Origin: Bacillus sp. N1-1
Lineage (GTDB): Bacteria > Bacillota > Bacilli > Bacillales > Guptibacillaceae
DNA: 64,000 nucleotides
Direction of reading: 5' to 3'
Assembly (NCBI RefSeq): GCF_009818105.1
Contig: NZ_CP046564.1
Location: 186,001-250,000 of the forward strand
The translations under genes were made by a program, and so were the position numbers. A model generated the notes under the pieces. That model did no database searches, was not told the origin of the DNA, and worked only from the letters and a program-made list of their open reading frames with translations. Positions within the stretch are counted from its first letter, which is position 1; each line of letters starts with the position of its first letter. Shown piece by piece: positions 1-9,321 of the stretch.

Positions 1-824
1 CAAAATGGTTAGATGAATCTTTATCAAATATTGATGAAATTGTTAGCAAGAAAAAGCAACAAATTGAAATCCTTAAGCAATATCACCAATCTCTCATTAC
101 TGAAACGGTAACGCGGGGGTTAAATTCGGATGTGAAAATGAAAGATAGTGGTGTTGAGTGGCTCGGAGAGATTCCTGAGCATTGGAATATAAAGAAAATA
201 AAGCATTTCACTAACCATATTGGTAGTGGAAAGACTCCTAGAGGTGGGGGAGAAATTTATGTAGATGAAGGAGTATTGTTTTTAAGGAGTCAAAATATTC
301 ATAAGGATTCTTTAAGGCTAGATGATGTAGTTTATATTCCAAAAGAAATTGATAATAAAATGGCAAATTCGAGAGTAAAGAATAATGATATTCTAATGAA
401 TATTACGGGGGCATCGATTGGCAGGGCTAATGTATACAAATTAGATATACCTGCAAACGTAAGTCAACACGTATGTATTATAAGGGTTAAAGAAGAAAAG
501 ATATCTCCTGATTATTTAAATTATGTAATTGCAAGTAGTTACTTTCAGAGTCAAATAATGGCTTATCAAAATGGAGCATCAAAGGAAGGTTTGAATTTCT
601 CCCAAATTTCAAATATATCTTTTATAGTTCCAAGGAATATTGAAGAGCAGAACAGCATTGTAGATTTTCTGAATATGAAGATTTCACAGATTGAATCAAT
701 TAGAAAATTAATGCTACAACAAATTGAAAGTTTTCAACAATATCGCCAATCCCTAATCTACGAAGTGGTTACAGGTAAAATCGATGTCCGTAACTACGTC
801 TCGAACGAACAGGAGATGACGTAA
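1..824 (+). CDS. hsdS: Type I restriction enzyme specificity subunit HsdS, 5' end missing
   Basis: This is the DNA-recognition subunit of a type I restriction-modification complex; it dictates the sequence bound by the methylase (HsdM2S) and by the HsdR-containing endonuclease. The reading frame is open from base 3, so the gene begins before the window. A GTG at 132 lies inside the protein, because the upstream codons encode the helical conserved spacer (IEILKQYHQSLITETVTRG). After it comes GVEWLGEIPEHW, the usual start of a target recognition domain, and then the second TRD. The C-terminus repeats the spacer (IESFQQYRQSLIYEVVTGK). The stop overlaps the hsdR start (TAATG), so the two are translationally coupled. 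The hsdM gene is expected upstream, outside the window. Confidence 0.93.
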   Translation, partial: KWLDESLSNIDEIVSKKKQQIEILKQYHQSLITETVTRGLNSDVKMKDSGVEWLGEIPEHWNIKKIKHFTNHIGSGKTPRGGGEIYVDEGVLFLRSQNIHKDSLRLDDVVYIPKEIDNKMANSRVKNNDILMNITGASIGRANVYKLDIPANVSQHVCIIRVKEEKISPDYLNYVIASSYFQSQIMAYQNGASKEGLNFSQISNISFIVPRNIEEQNSIVDFLNMKISQIESIRKLMLQQIESFQQYRQSLIYEVVTGKIDVRNYVSNEQEMT

Positions 825-3796
825 TGATTGTAACCCCAGACACGTTAAAAGAACGTGAGTTTCAAGCAGTGATCAAGGAGTATTTGATCACTAATCACGC
901 TTATTTAGAAGGCAAAAATCAAGATTATAATCGTCAGTATGCAATCGATGAGAATCGGTTGTTCGCATTCTTGGAAGATACGCAGCCTAAGGCTGTAGCT
1001 AAATTAACAGAGATTTACAAGGGGCAAGCGAGAAACAAAATCCTTTCTCGCTTGGATACCGAATTGAGACGACGTGGCATGATTGATGTGCTGCGAAACG
1101 GCATAAAAGATTACGGTGTTCAGGTGCACCTCGCATATTTTAAGCCCCCTACGACGTTGAACTCTGACATAACAGCTCTTTATGAAAAGAACCGTTTGTC
1201 AGTCACAGAAGAACTAGTTCATAAAGAAGGAGAACGAATTGATCTTGTGATTTTCTTAAACGGTTTACCCGTTCTAGCCTTTGAATTAAAGAATGAGTTC
1301 ACCGGTCAAGACGTAGATGATGCGAAACAACAGTGGATGTATGATCGGTCTGGGGAAGACTTATTGTTTCGATTTAAGCAGCGAACCCTTGCTTGTTTTG
1401 CGATGGACACTAATGAAGTATTTATGACGACAAAGCTGAACGGTAAGAAGACGTTCTTTCTCCCTTTTAACAAGGGGCACAACGGCGGTAGGGGGAATCC
1501 ATCAGTAAAAGATAAGCTAAAGACCCATTATGTTTGGGAAGACATGTTACAACGTGATAGCTTACTTGAGATATTAGGGAAGTTTGTCTATTTAAAGGTC
1601 GATGAAGAGGAAAATGATGAAGGCAAACTCATCAAAAAAGAAACGCTGATCTTCCCAAGATATCATCAACGAGACGCCGTTCAAAAATTGTTAATGCATG
1701 CGAAATCATTTGGCTCTGGTCATTCTTATCTTATTCAACATAGTGCTGGTAGTGGAAAAACCAATTCGATCTCCTGGTTATCGCATCGACTCGCTACCCT
1801 TCATAATGATAATAACAAATCTATATTTGATGGTGTAATAGTGGTGACCGACCGAAAGGTGTTAGACAAACAACTACAAAAAGCAGTTTATCAATTGGAG
1901 CACAAAGCTGGTATGGTAGCAAGGATTGAAGAAGATTCTACACAATTAGCGGAATCATTGAATAACGGAATTAAGATAATTATCACCACTATACAAAAGT
2001 TTCCTTACATCCTGGATAAGCTGGGAACCCTTCGTGATAAATCCTATGGCATCATCATCGATGAAGCTCATTCCTCTACGAGTGGTAAGAACATGGCAGC
2101 ACTCACAACGAGTTTAACCTTAGAAGAAGCGCAGAAAATGGATGCAGAAACTGAAGCGAATGAACGGGATACAGAAGACAAGATCATTGATGAGTTATCT
2201 CGAGTTGGGAAGCAACCTAATGTCAGCTTTTTTGCATTTACCGCAACTCCAAAAGGGAGCACGCTTAAGATGTTTGGGTCAGAAGATGGGAAAGGAAAGC
2301 CACGTCCCTTTCATCTATACAGCATGAAGCAGGCGATTGAAGAGGGATTCATTATCGATGTTCTCAAAAATTACGTCACATATAAAACATATTACCGTGT
2401 AGCAAAAAAAATAGAAGACGATCCAGAGTTTGAAAGCGCGAAAGCAACGAAAGCGATATCTCGTTTCGTAAGTCTTCATCCCCATAACATTGAACAAAAG
2501 ACTGAGATTATGATTGAGCATTTCCGAAAGATTACAAGTAAAAAGTTAGCCGGGCAAGCAAAAGCTATGGTCGTAACTGCATCACGTCTCCATGCTGTCC
2601 GTTATAAACTTGCGTTTGATGCCTATATCCGAAAAAAGAAGTATGCAGACATGAAAGCACTTGTCGCGTTTTCAGGGAAGGTAAAAAATAGAGGCAATGA
2701 ATATGCGGAAACAGACATGAACGGATTTTCTGAAAAGCAGTTGCCGAAAAAATTTGATAGCGATGAGTACCAGATATTACTCGTAGCGGAAAAATACCAA
2801 ACGGGCTTTGACCAACCGAAATTGCATACGATGTTTGTTGATAAAAAGCTAACTGGTTTAAAGGCAGTCCAAACCTTATCACGATTAAACCGTACGCATC
2901 CAGACAAGGAAGATACGTTTATCTTAGACTTTGTAAATGATCCTGAAGACATTCGAAAAGCATTCGAGCCGTATTATGAAGATACCGTTCTCGAGGGGGA
3001 TGTGGATCCGAATGAACTGTATAGCATTCAACAAGAGCTTGAGGAATACCAAATCCTTCGTACTGCAGAAATTGACGAGTTCGTTGAGATTCTTTACAAA
3101 CAAAAGCAAACGAAGCAAGAGACAGCAAGATTGAATTACTACATAGATGAAGCGCTAGAGCGGTATAAAGGATTAGAAGAAGAAGAGAAACGGGACTTTG
3201 TTAGTAAGGCAAAGAAGTTCAACAGTATCTACATGTTCGTGTTACAGATTACGCCCTTTCAAGATGTCGACCTTCATAAGCTTTTTGTGTACCTTCGCTT
3301 CTTATTGAAAAAAATCAGTCTTAAGCCTGGTAATAACGTAGATTTAGAAGATAAAGTTGCATTGGAATATTATTCGATTAAAAAGAAGGGTGAAGGTAGT
3401 ATTTCGCTAGGTGAAGATGGAGAAGAATACAGCGTTTCGGTCGCGGTGAGTGGCGGTAAATCAAACGAAGAACCTCCAAAAGATCCTTTAACGGTTATTC
3501 TAGAAAAGCTCAATTCAAAAAATAGTACGGATTTCGGTCAGCATGAAAGATTAACCATACAACAAATCGTAGACATTGCATCAGAAGACGTTGCGCTAAA
3601 AACCCAAGCTGAAAACAACACATATGAAGATTTCATTTTAGGATTCAGAAAACGTTTTATGGACTATGTAGTGGAAGGGTTTGAGAAGAACCAGGGCTTT
3701 TTTGGAAAAGTATTGGAGGATGATGATTTTCAGGCACAGCTAGAAGGCTACATTGGAGAACATATTTATGACTTTTTCAAACATCGGGACTCATAG
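824..3796 (+). CDS. hsdR: Type I restriction endonuclease HsdR (nuclease-translocase subunit)
   Basis: This is the motor and nuclease subunit of the type I complex. It translocates DNA using ATP and cleaves away from the recognition site. The 990 residues are the usual family length. The N-terminus has the PD-(D/E)xK nuclease: D140 in GERIDLVIF and E154-x-K156 in LAFELKNE. The SF2 helicase follows, with Walker A HSAGSGKT (K312), DEAH at 413-416, the FTATP motif and a motif VI-like TLSRLNRTHP. The C-terminal third is helical and charged and should contact HsdM. All motifs look intact, so the enzyme is probably active. The start codon overlaps the hsdS stop. Confidence 0.95.
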   Translation: MIVTPDTLKEREFQAVIKEYLITNHAYLEGKNQDYNRQYAIDENRLFAFLEDTQPKAVAKLTEIYKGQARNKILSRLDTELRRRGMIDVLRNGIKDYGVQVHLAYFKPPTTLNSDITALYEKNRLSVTEELVHKEGERIDLVIFLNGLPVLAFELKNEFTGQDVDDAKQQWMYDRSGEDLLFRFKQRTLACFAMDTNEVFMTTKLNGKKTFFLPFNKGHNGGRGNPSVKDKLKTHYVWEDMLQRDSLLEILGKFVYLKVDEEENDEGKLIKKETLIFPRYHQRDAVQKLLMHAKSFGSGHSYLIQHSAGSGKTNSISWLSHRLATLHNDNNKSIFDGVIVVTDRKVLDKQLQKAVYQLEHKAGMVARIEEDSTQLAESLNNGIKIIITTIQKFPYILDKLGTLRDKSYGIIIDEAHSSTSGKNMAALTTSLTLEEAQKMDAETEANERDTEDKIIDELSRVGKQPNVSFFAFTATPKGSTLKMFGSEDGKGKPRPFHLYSMKQAIEEGFIIDVLKNYVTYKTYYRVAKKIEDDPEFESAKATKAISRFVSLHPHNIEQKTEIMIEHFRKITSKKLAGQAKAMVVTASRLHAVRYKLAFDAYIRKKKYADMKALVAFSGKVKNRGNEYAETDMNGFSEKQLPKKFDSDEYQILLVAEKYQTGFDQPKLHTMFVDKKLTGLKAVQTLSRLNRTHPDKEDTFILDFVNDPEDIRKAFEPYYEDTVLEGDVDPNELYSIQQELEEYQILRTAEIDEFVEILYKQKQTKQETARLNYYIDEALERYKGLEEEEKRDFVSKAKKFNSIYMFVLQITPFQDVDLHKLFVYLRFLLKKISLKPGNNVDLEDKVALEYYSIKKKGEGSISLGEDGEEYSVSVAVSGGKSNEEPPKDPLTVILEKLNSKNSTDFGQHERLTIQQIVDIASEDVALKTQAENNTYEDFILGFRKRFMDYVVEGFEKNQGFFGKVLEDDDFQAQLEGYIGEHIYDFFKHRDS

Positions 3797-3866
3797 AACA
3801 TAAAAGACCTCGTTTCTTTAGAGAGCACTTTGCTTTAGGTGTAACATGTTACAGTGAGGGAGGAAT

Positions 3867-4343
3867 ATGATGTATTTGGATAATGTTCGAAGGACGATTG
3901 CCAACTTAAAACCTATTGAACGTCAGCAATTCCTAGTCCACCTTCGAAAAATCCTTAAAGATAAATATCGTAAGAATGTAAAGCCATCAGAACTTGAAAC
4001 GCGTGTGAGAGAGTTTGTGACTGGCAAAGAACCAAAGGCGGATTATTTCGAAGCGTACTTGCTAACTTTCGATGAGCTAAGTATGAATGGGGCGCTCGAA
4101 GCATTAAAGAAAGGGAAAGTGAAACTGCCGATTACATGGAGACAGTTACTTTTGTCTGTTACCTCTGATACTCCTGTGCCTATCCATATTAGGGAACATT
4201 TGAATGATGAATTAATACTAAAAGAGCTTAAAGCCGTTTTTAAAAATGTCCTCCAATATTGTGAGGATGATCAGCAAGATAATTTTTTTGAAAATCTTCA
4301 AAACTTTAATAAGTTCATAAGTATCAAGGGAAAAGATCACTAA
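3867..4343 (+). CDS. Unknown protein encoded behind hsdR
   Basis: I do not recognise this 158-residue protein. It is predicted to be mostly helical, soluble and charged, with no membrane segment, signal peptide or cysteine-rich motif. The N-terminal 60 residues are strongly basic (RRTIANLKPIERQQFLVHLR and following). A GAGGGAGGA site precedes tandem ATG codons at 3867 and 3870. It lies 70 bp after hsdR on the same strand and ends in its own strong terminator, so it may be the last gene of the restriction operon. It could be an accessory defence protein or an unrelated cargo gene. Codon use resembles that of its neighbours. Confidence 0.75.
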   Translation: MMYLDNVRRTIANLKPIERQQFLVHLRKILKDKYRKNVKPSELETRVREFVTGKEPKADYFEAYLLTFDELSMNGALEALKKGKVKLPITWRQLLLSVTSDTPVPIHIREHLNDELILKELKAVFKNVLQYCEDDQQDNFFENLQNFNKFISIKGKDH

Positions 4344-4378
4344 CCTGAATTGAGATATCAGGTTAGTGATCTTTTTTT
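4331..4378 (+). terminator. Terminator of the hsd operon
   Basis: Perfect 18-bp arms (4331-4348 and 4358-4375) around a 9-base loop are followed by a T run. The stop codon of the preceding gene lies inside the left arm. This separates the restriction genes from the transposition operon. Confidence 0.9.
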
Positions 4379-4631
4379 GGATAAATGTCGTATGGAAATT
4401 ACAATTTTGACGCATTATGTTATTGAATTGTAGTTTTTAAATGACAAACAAATATAGGATGAGTGATTTTCAATGCTATCCATGTGCTTATTACTTACGA
4501 AAAAAATTTTTTATCTCGAAATAATTCAAAAGCCATTACTTTTTTATGAATTCTTCGATTGGATATTAATGCGCAATGAAAGTGTAGCTAATGTAAATTT
4601 ATGATAACAGTAGATTGGTATTGATACGGAG

Positions 4632-5438
4632 GTGAAAAACATCGCTAAGAGGAAAAACGGTTTGACCGAAAAGAAAATTGCACAAATGGAAAAGGAGGGA
4701 AGGGGCGTTGGGCATGGCGAGGAGTATAAACCCTGGATTAACATTCAAGATTTTCCATCTAGTGGTTTAGCAACTAGAACAAAAGGCTGGAAAACAAAAC
4801 GTATTCATCAATTTCTGTCGAAGTTGGAACGAGATTACTTCTATATTATGGAATGGAGTGATGTAGTTGTAGACATACGTGAGCAATACCCACTTGTAAG
4901 AGAGGATACGGTGTCAATAGCATCTGAGCTAGGTCTTAAACATCCTTTAGATCCTACCACGAAGGTACCAATCGTAATGACAACTGATTTCTTATTAACG
5001 TTAAAGACTTCTAAAGGCACTGTCTACCTTGCTCGCACAATCAAGCCTAGTGGTGAATTGGAAAAGCAAAGAACAATGGAGAAGTTTGAAATTGAACGTT
5101 CTTATTGGGAGTCGCGTGGAATTGACTGGGCTATCGTTACTGAAAGAGATTTGCCTAAAATGGTGATCGAAAATATTGAATGGCTTCATTCTTCATATTT
5201 TAAGTTTGAAGAAATCAAAGAAAATGTGTTGATGACTTATAAAGAGAAAATGAAGTTGCACATTAGCAATTACAATACCTCGATAATTGAAGTGGTAACT
5301 GAGTTTGATCAACAATACCATCTTGAAGAAGGCATGGGGTTAGAAATCCTTAAACAAATGATAGCTCATAAAGAACTGAAAATTGATATAAATAACAAAA
5401 TTTTAACTCATCTATGGATTGAGGATGTCTTTCAGTAA
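4632..5438 (+). CDS. tnsA: Tn7-like transposase subunit TnsA (5'-strand nuclease)
   Basis: TnsA makes the 5' cuts at the element ends while TnsB makes the 3' cuts, which allows cut-and-paste rather than replicative transposition. The 268-residue protein has the TnsA restriction-enzyme fold: E84 in DIREQYPL, D119 in TTDFL and K138 in RTIKP, matching the E-D-K catalytic set of Tn7 TnsA. The glutamine two before the lysine in Tn7 is a threonine here. The conserved helix MEKFEIERSYW and the C-terminal winged-helix region follow. The start is GTG, with GGAG just upstream. It is the first gene of tnsABC-tniQ, with 24 bp to tnsB. All catalytic residues are present. Confidence 0.95.
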   Translation: MKNIAKRKNGLTEKKIAQMEKEGRGVGHGEEYKPWINIQDFPSSGLATRTKGWKTKRIHQFLSKLERDYFYIMEWSDVVVDIREQYPLVREDTVSIASELGLKHPLDPTTKVPIVMTTDFLLTLKTSKGTVYLARTIKPSGELEKQRTMEKFEIERSYWESRGIDWAIVTERDLPKMVIENIEWLHSSYFKFEEIKENVLMTYKEKMKLHISNYNTSIIEVVTEFDQQYHLEEGMGLEILKQMIAHKELKIDINNKILTHLWIEDVFQ

Positions 5439-5462
5439 ATTGCAAAATGAAAGGAGCTAAAA

Positions 5463-7631
5463 ATGTTTCTAATCAATGATGTAATACAAGTGGAAGGTGC
5501 AAACGGCGAGAAACAGGTTGAGCGTATTTTATGGATAGACGAAGGCTATAAGGTGTGTTATTCGATCGATATTCGTGCAAAATCTGCAATGCCAATAAAG
5601 CGTAGACTGTCTGATTTAGAGCAACTGCATAAGGAACAACTTCTTTCGATTTTAAATGAGAATGAGTACGACTTTATATATCAGCAAGAAGATCAACTCT
5701 CTGAAAAAAGCAAATTACTAAGGGATGAACGGTGGGAAGCAATTGAGAACTTGGTTTTAGCAGAACCTGATATATATGAAAAAAGCAAGAGAGGGAAGCT
5801 AATAAAGAAAGCTGCTAAGACAACAAATAAAAACAAGCGTCATCTCTATAGGTACTTGCATCAATATTGGCAACGGGGACAAGTGAAAAATGCCCTATTA
5901 CCCGATTATTTTAAATCGGGTAATAGAGGGGTAGAAAAACCCCCCACCAATAAGAAAAATGGGCGCAGAAAGAAATTCGGAGAGCTAGTGGGCGAGGGTA
6001 TTGTTATAACAGATGAGGTCAAACGGATTTTTGAGATTAGTATCAGAAGATATTATCACAAAGCTAGTAAAAATCCACTCTCAACCACATATGAGCTAAT
6101 GTTAAAAAAATTCTTTGTTGCAGATTATCGCTATGATAATGGTGTGAAAAAACCTATTCTTCTTGATGAAGATAAGTTACCCACTTTACGACAATTTAGA
6201 TATTGGTATACAAAAACGTATAAATCCGAAGAGAAGCTAAGAAAAAGAAAAGGTAACCGCAAGTATGAACTTGAAGATCGTGCAGTGTTAGGCTCATCTG
6301 TACGTGATCTATACGGACCTGGATCCAAGTTTCAGATTGATGCCACTGTTGGTGATGTGTATCTCGTTAGTTCGTTTAATCGGAATTGGATTATCGGGCG
6401 ACCTGTTATTTATGTGGTAATTGATGTTTTCAGCAGAATGGTAGTAGGGCTATATGTGGGTCTTGAAGGACCATCTTGGAATGGCGCTATGATGGCACTT
6501 GCTAATACGGCAAGCGACAAAGTCGCTTATTGTAAAGAATATGGTATAGATATTACTCAAGATGATTGGGCGTGCAGTTCACTCCCTGAAACATTACTAG
6601 CTGACAGAGGGGAACTAGAAGGTTATAACATTAATCGGTTAACATCTTCGTTAAATATTAAAGTAGAAAATACCCCTCCTTATCGAGGGGATTGGAAAGG
6701 CATAGTAGAACGGCATTTTAAAACTATTAACCAAAAGGTAAAGCCTTTCTTACCAGGTTTTGTAGATACGGATGTAAAAGTTCGAGGAGATAGAGATTAC
6801 CGTTTAGATGCTACCTTGACTCTAGATGAGTTTACGAGCATTATAATTCGCTCCGTTCTGTACCATAACAATGAACATTGGCTTGAAAAGTATAATCAAG
6901 ATGAAATGCTTATACGTGATGACGTATCACTTATACCGAGAGACCTATGGAATTGGGGTATAAGAAACCGTTCAGGAAAGTTGAGGTATTATCCAGAACA
7001 TCTAGTGAAATTTCACCTTCTGCCATCTGGAAACGCAAGAGTTACAGGACAAGGAATTGTATTTAAAAAGATGAGGTATAGCTGCGAGAAGGGATTAAGA
7101 GAAGGGTGGTTTGAAGACGCACGACAAAAAAGTTGGAGAATTCCTATTAGTTATGATCCTAGGAATATGGGCTATCTCTATTTGCATGGAGATGACAATC
7201 AGGCTTTTGAAATAGCGTCGCTACTTGATCATCAAAAAAAGTATGACGGCAAAGCGTTCGAAGATGTTCAATATCTATTCGATCACGAATCAATGAAGCA
7301 ACAGTTGAACCACCACCATGAAACGCAACAAAAAGTCGATTTAGCGAGTGATATCGACCATATTGTTCAAAATGCAAAAAAAGCGAGTCAACGAGAAAAG
7401 GAAAGTATGAGTAACTCCGAGCGGGTCAAGAACATTCGCGAAAACCGAGCATATGAAAAGGAAGCGAGGAGAAAAGAAGAGTCGTTTCTTATTCAGGAAT
7501 CTGAACAAGACAAACTTGTAACATCGTCAGTTGAAAGTATTGATCACCTAGAGTCGAAAGCCGACAGTTCAAAAATTGATATATTACGCCAAAAACAAAA
7601 GGAGAGGCTCAACCGTGCGAAACGAAGCTGA
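5463..7631 (+). CDS. tnsB: Tn7-like transposase subunit TnsB (DDE integrase)
   Basis: TnsB binds the repeats at the transposon ends and performs 3' strand cleavage and joining. It has 722 residues, with N-terminal DNA-binding helices, an rve-type catalytic core and a Mu-type C-terminal region. The acidic triad is visible as D293 (QIDATVGD), D381 (LLADRGE) and E416 (KGIVERHF), with the classic 34-residue gap between the last two. The C-terminus is highly charged and probably contacts TnsC. An AAAGGAG site precedes the ATG. The last 17 bp overlap tnsC. I see no frameshift or missing catalytic residue. Confidence 0.96.
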   Translation: MFLINDVIQVEGANGEKQVERILWIDEGYKVCYSIDIRAKSAMPIKRRLSDLEQLHKEQLLSILNENEYDFIYQQEDQLSEKSKLLRDERWEAIENLVLAEPDIYEKSKRGKLIKKAAKTTNKNKRHLYRYLHQYWQRGQVKNALLPDYFKSGNRGVEKPPTNKKNGRRKKFGELVGEGIVITDEVKRIFEISIRRYYHKASKNPLSTTYELMLKKFFVADYRYDNGVKKPILLDEDKLPTLRQFRYWYTKTYKSEEKLRKRKGNRKYELEDRAVLGSSVRDLYGPGSKFQIDATVGDVYLVSSFNRNWIIGRPVIYVVIDVFSRMVVGLYVGLEGPSWNGAMMALANTASDKVAYCKEYGIDITQDDWACSSLPETLLADRGELEGYNINRLTSSLNIKVENTPPYRGDWKGIVERHFKTINQKVKPFLPGFVDTDVKVRGDRDYRLDATLTLDEFTSIIIRSVLYHNNEHWLEKYNQDEMLIRDDVSLIPRDLWNWGIRNRSGKLRYYPEHLVKFHLLPSGNARVTGQGIVFKKMRYSCEKGLREGWFEDARQKSWRIPISYDPRNMGYLYLHGDDNQAFEIASLLDHQKKYDGKAFEDVQYLFDHESMKQQLNHHHETQQKVDLASDIDHIVQNAKKASQREKESMSNSERVKNIRENRAYEKEARRKEESFLIQESEQDKLVTSSVESIDHLESKADSSKIDILRQKQKERLNRAKRS

Positions 7632-9321
7632 TTTGCGCGCTGACATCAATTGGATAGAAAAAGTGGATGCTCTGTATAGCACGCAGGTTGTAGAAGACTA
7701 TAAAGGCAACCCTCTAATTGAAGCCCTACCTCCTATCCTACAAGAGGATGATGTAATTGAACAAATTTCTGTCTTCCCTCCTTACAATGAAAAGGAACGC
7801 TCCTTGGATAGTAGTTATCGATACCATTGTGTCCAGAGATTATTTCAATATTTTCAACCATTTGAAAAACATCTTGATTTGGAACAACGTCTCTCTCGGG
7901 CGATCCGGCAGGGTTACCTTCATCGAAATCCAATGAAAAAAGAATCCGTCATGCGAACCCATGAAAGTTATCGGGCTATTAAAGAGGGCAAATTCCTTAA
8001 AAATTACAGGACAGGAGAAATCCAAACAGCAACAGGGTTTACTATTATAGGACTTTCTGGAATTGGGAAATCAACGGCGATTGATAGGGTACTTTCCTTT
8101 TATCCTCAAATTATTGCTCATCAAGAATATGATGGTACCCCTTTTACCTTTACTCAAGTAGTTTGGATGAAGTTAGATTGTCCTTTTGACGGTTCATTAA
8201 AAGGTTTATGTACGAGTTTTTTCACTGATTTGGATCGTTTGTTAGGCACAAACTACCTAAATAAATTCGGTTCAAAACAAAATACATTGGATTTAATGCT
8301 ACAACGCATTGCTCACCTTTCGAAACTACATGGGATAGGAATCCTCATCATTGATGAAATACAACATTTGAACCTTAGCAAAAGTGGTGGGTCGGATAAA
8401 ATGCTGAATTTCTTTGTTACGTTGGTTAATACAATAGGTGTCCCTGTACTAATGGTAGGAACGAACAAAGCGACATCAGTATTACAAGGTGAATTCCGTC
8501 AGGCAAGACGTGGCAGTGGGCAGGGTGACATGGTTTGGAATCAAATGCCTAAAGATGAGACATGGAACCTTTTTATTGAGGGGATGTGGGAGTATCAATG
8601 GACATCAAAATATACACCACTTACCCAGCAACTTAATGATTTAATTTATGATGAAAGTCAAGGAATCCTCGATATTGCTGTAAAACTGTTTATGTTATCT
8701 CAGGTGAAGGCAATATCGTTGGGAAAAGATAAAATTGGCGTACAACTCATTAAAAGAGCGTCAGAAGAGTCATTGAAGTTAGTCAAGCCAATGATAAAAG
8801 CATTGAGATCAGGAATTCCAAGTGAAATTAGCAAGTATGAAGATATACGTCCAATTGATATGGAAGAAGAGTTGGAGAAGTATGCCGCATCGGTTGACCT
8901 ACAAGACAAAATACGTGTGCAAAAGAAGCTACAGGCAAACAAGCAAAGAAAAAAAGAGCAAACAATCATGGAAGAAGTAACACTTCAATTGTTAGGAATG
9001 GATTTTGAAGCTGATCATATCCAAGTAGCAGTCAGAAAAACCTTAAAAAGGTATGGGGAAAATGTAGAGAAATCCTTAATTGTTAAACAGGCATTTAAGC
9101 TTCTTATGGAAAAGGACGAGAGGAAAGAGAGGGTAAGTCGTAAGGAAACAAAGAACACACCCACACGAGAATACTATTTGATAAATCAGATGAAAGAGGC
9201 TAGACGTCAGAAAGAATCGGTGTATGTTCATTTTCTAAAAGAAAGAATAATAAAACCACCTATGGAAGATGTAGTGGAAGGTGATGGTTATGCTAACATG
9301 GTTTCCAACTCCTTATCCTGA
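7615..9321 (+). CDS. tnsC: Tn7-like transposition regulator TnsC (AAA+ ATPase)
   Basis: TnsC is the ATP-dependent switch that links target recognition by TniQ/TnsD to the TnsAB transposase and enforces target immunity. The protein has 568 residues from a GTG at 7615. That start is chosen because AAAGGAGAGG lies just before it; an upstream TTG at 7576 lacks such a site. Walker A is GLSGIGKS (K152), Walker B is ILIIDEIQHL (D247, E248), and sensor residues follow in MVGTNKA. The C-terminal tail is basic and would bind DNA or TnsB. It overlaps tnsB by 17 bp and tniQ by 32 bp, so the four proteins are translationally coupled. Confidence 0.95.
   Translation: MRNEADLRADINWIEKVDALYSTQVVEDYKGNPLIEALPPILQEDDVIEQISVFPPYNEKERSLDSSYRYHCVQRLFQYFQPFEKHLDLEQRLSRAIRQGYLHRNPMKKESVMRTHESYRAIKEGKFLKNYRTGEIQTATGFTIIGLSGIGKSTAIDRVLSFYPQIIAHQEYDGTPFTFTQVVWMKLDCPFDGSLKGLCTSFFTDLDRLLGTNYLNKFGSKQNTLDLMLQRIAHLSKLHGIGILIIDEIQHLNLSKSGGSDKMLNFFVTLVNTIGVPVLMVGTNKATSVLQGEFRQARRGSGQGDMVWNQMPKDETWNLFIEGMWEYQWTSKYTPLTQQLNDLIYDESQGILDIAVKLFMLSQVKAISLGKDKIGVQLIKRASEESLKLVKPMIKALRSGIPSEISKYEDIRPIDMEEELEKYAASVDLQDKIRVQKKLQANKQRKKEQTIMEEVTLQLLGMDFEADHIQVAVRKTLKRYGENVEKSLIVKQAFKLLMEKDERKERVSRKETKNTPTREYYLINQMKEARRQKESVYVHFLKERIIKPPMEDVVEGDGYANMVSNSLS

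Noticed and set aside
132..824. GTG at 132 as the start of hsdS.
   Set aside because: The frame is open upstream to the window edge and encodes the conserved spacer helix, so 132 is internal.
2565..3134. Several overlapping frames on both strands inside hsdR.
   Set aside because: Shadows of hsdR, which has all expected motifs in its own frame.
4379..4631. AT-rich stretch with ACAATTTTGACG and several TGT/ACA triplets before tnsA, considered as the second transposon end.
   Set aside because: It lacks the GTTCCC(G/A)ACT core found three times at the other end, and has neither repeated sites nor a CCTTT-TGT junction.
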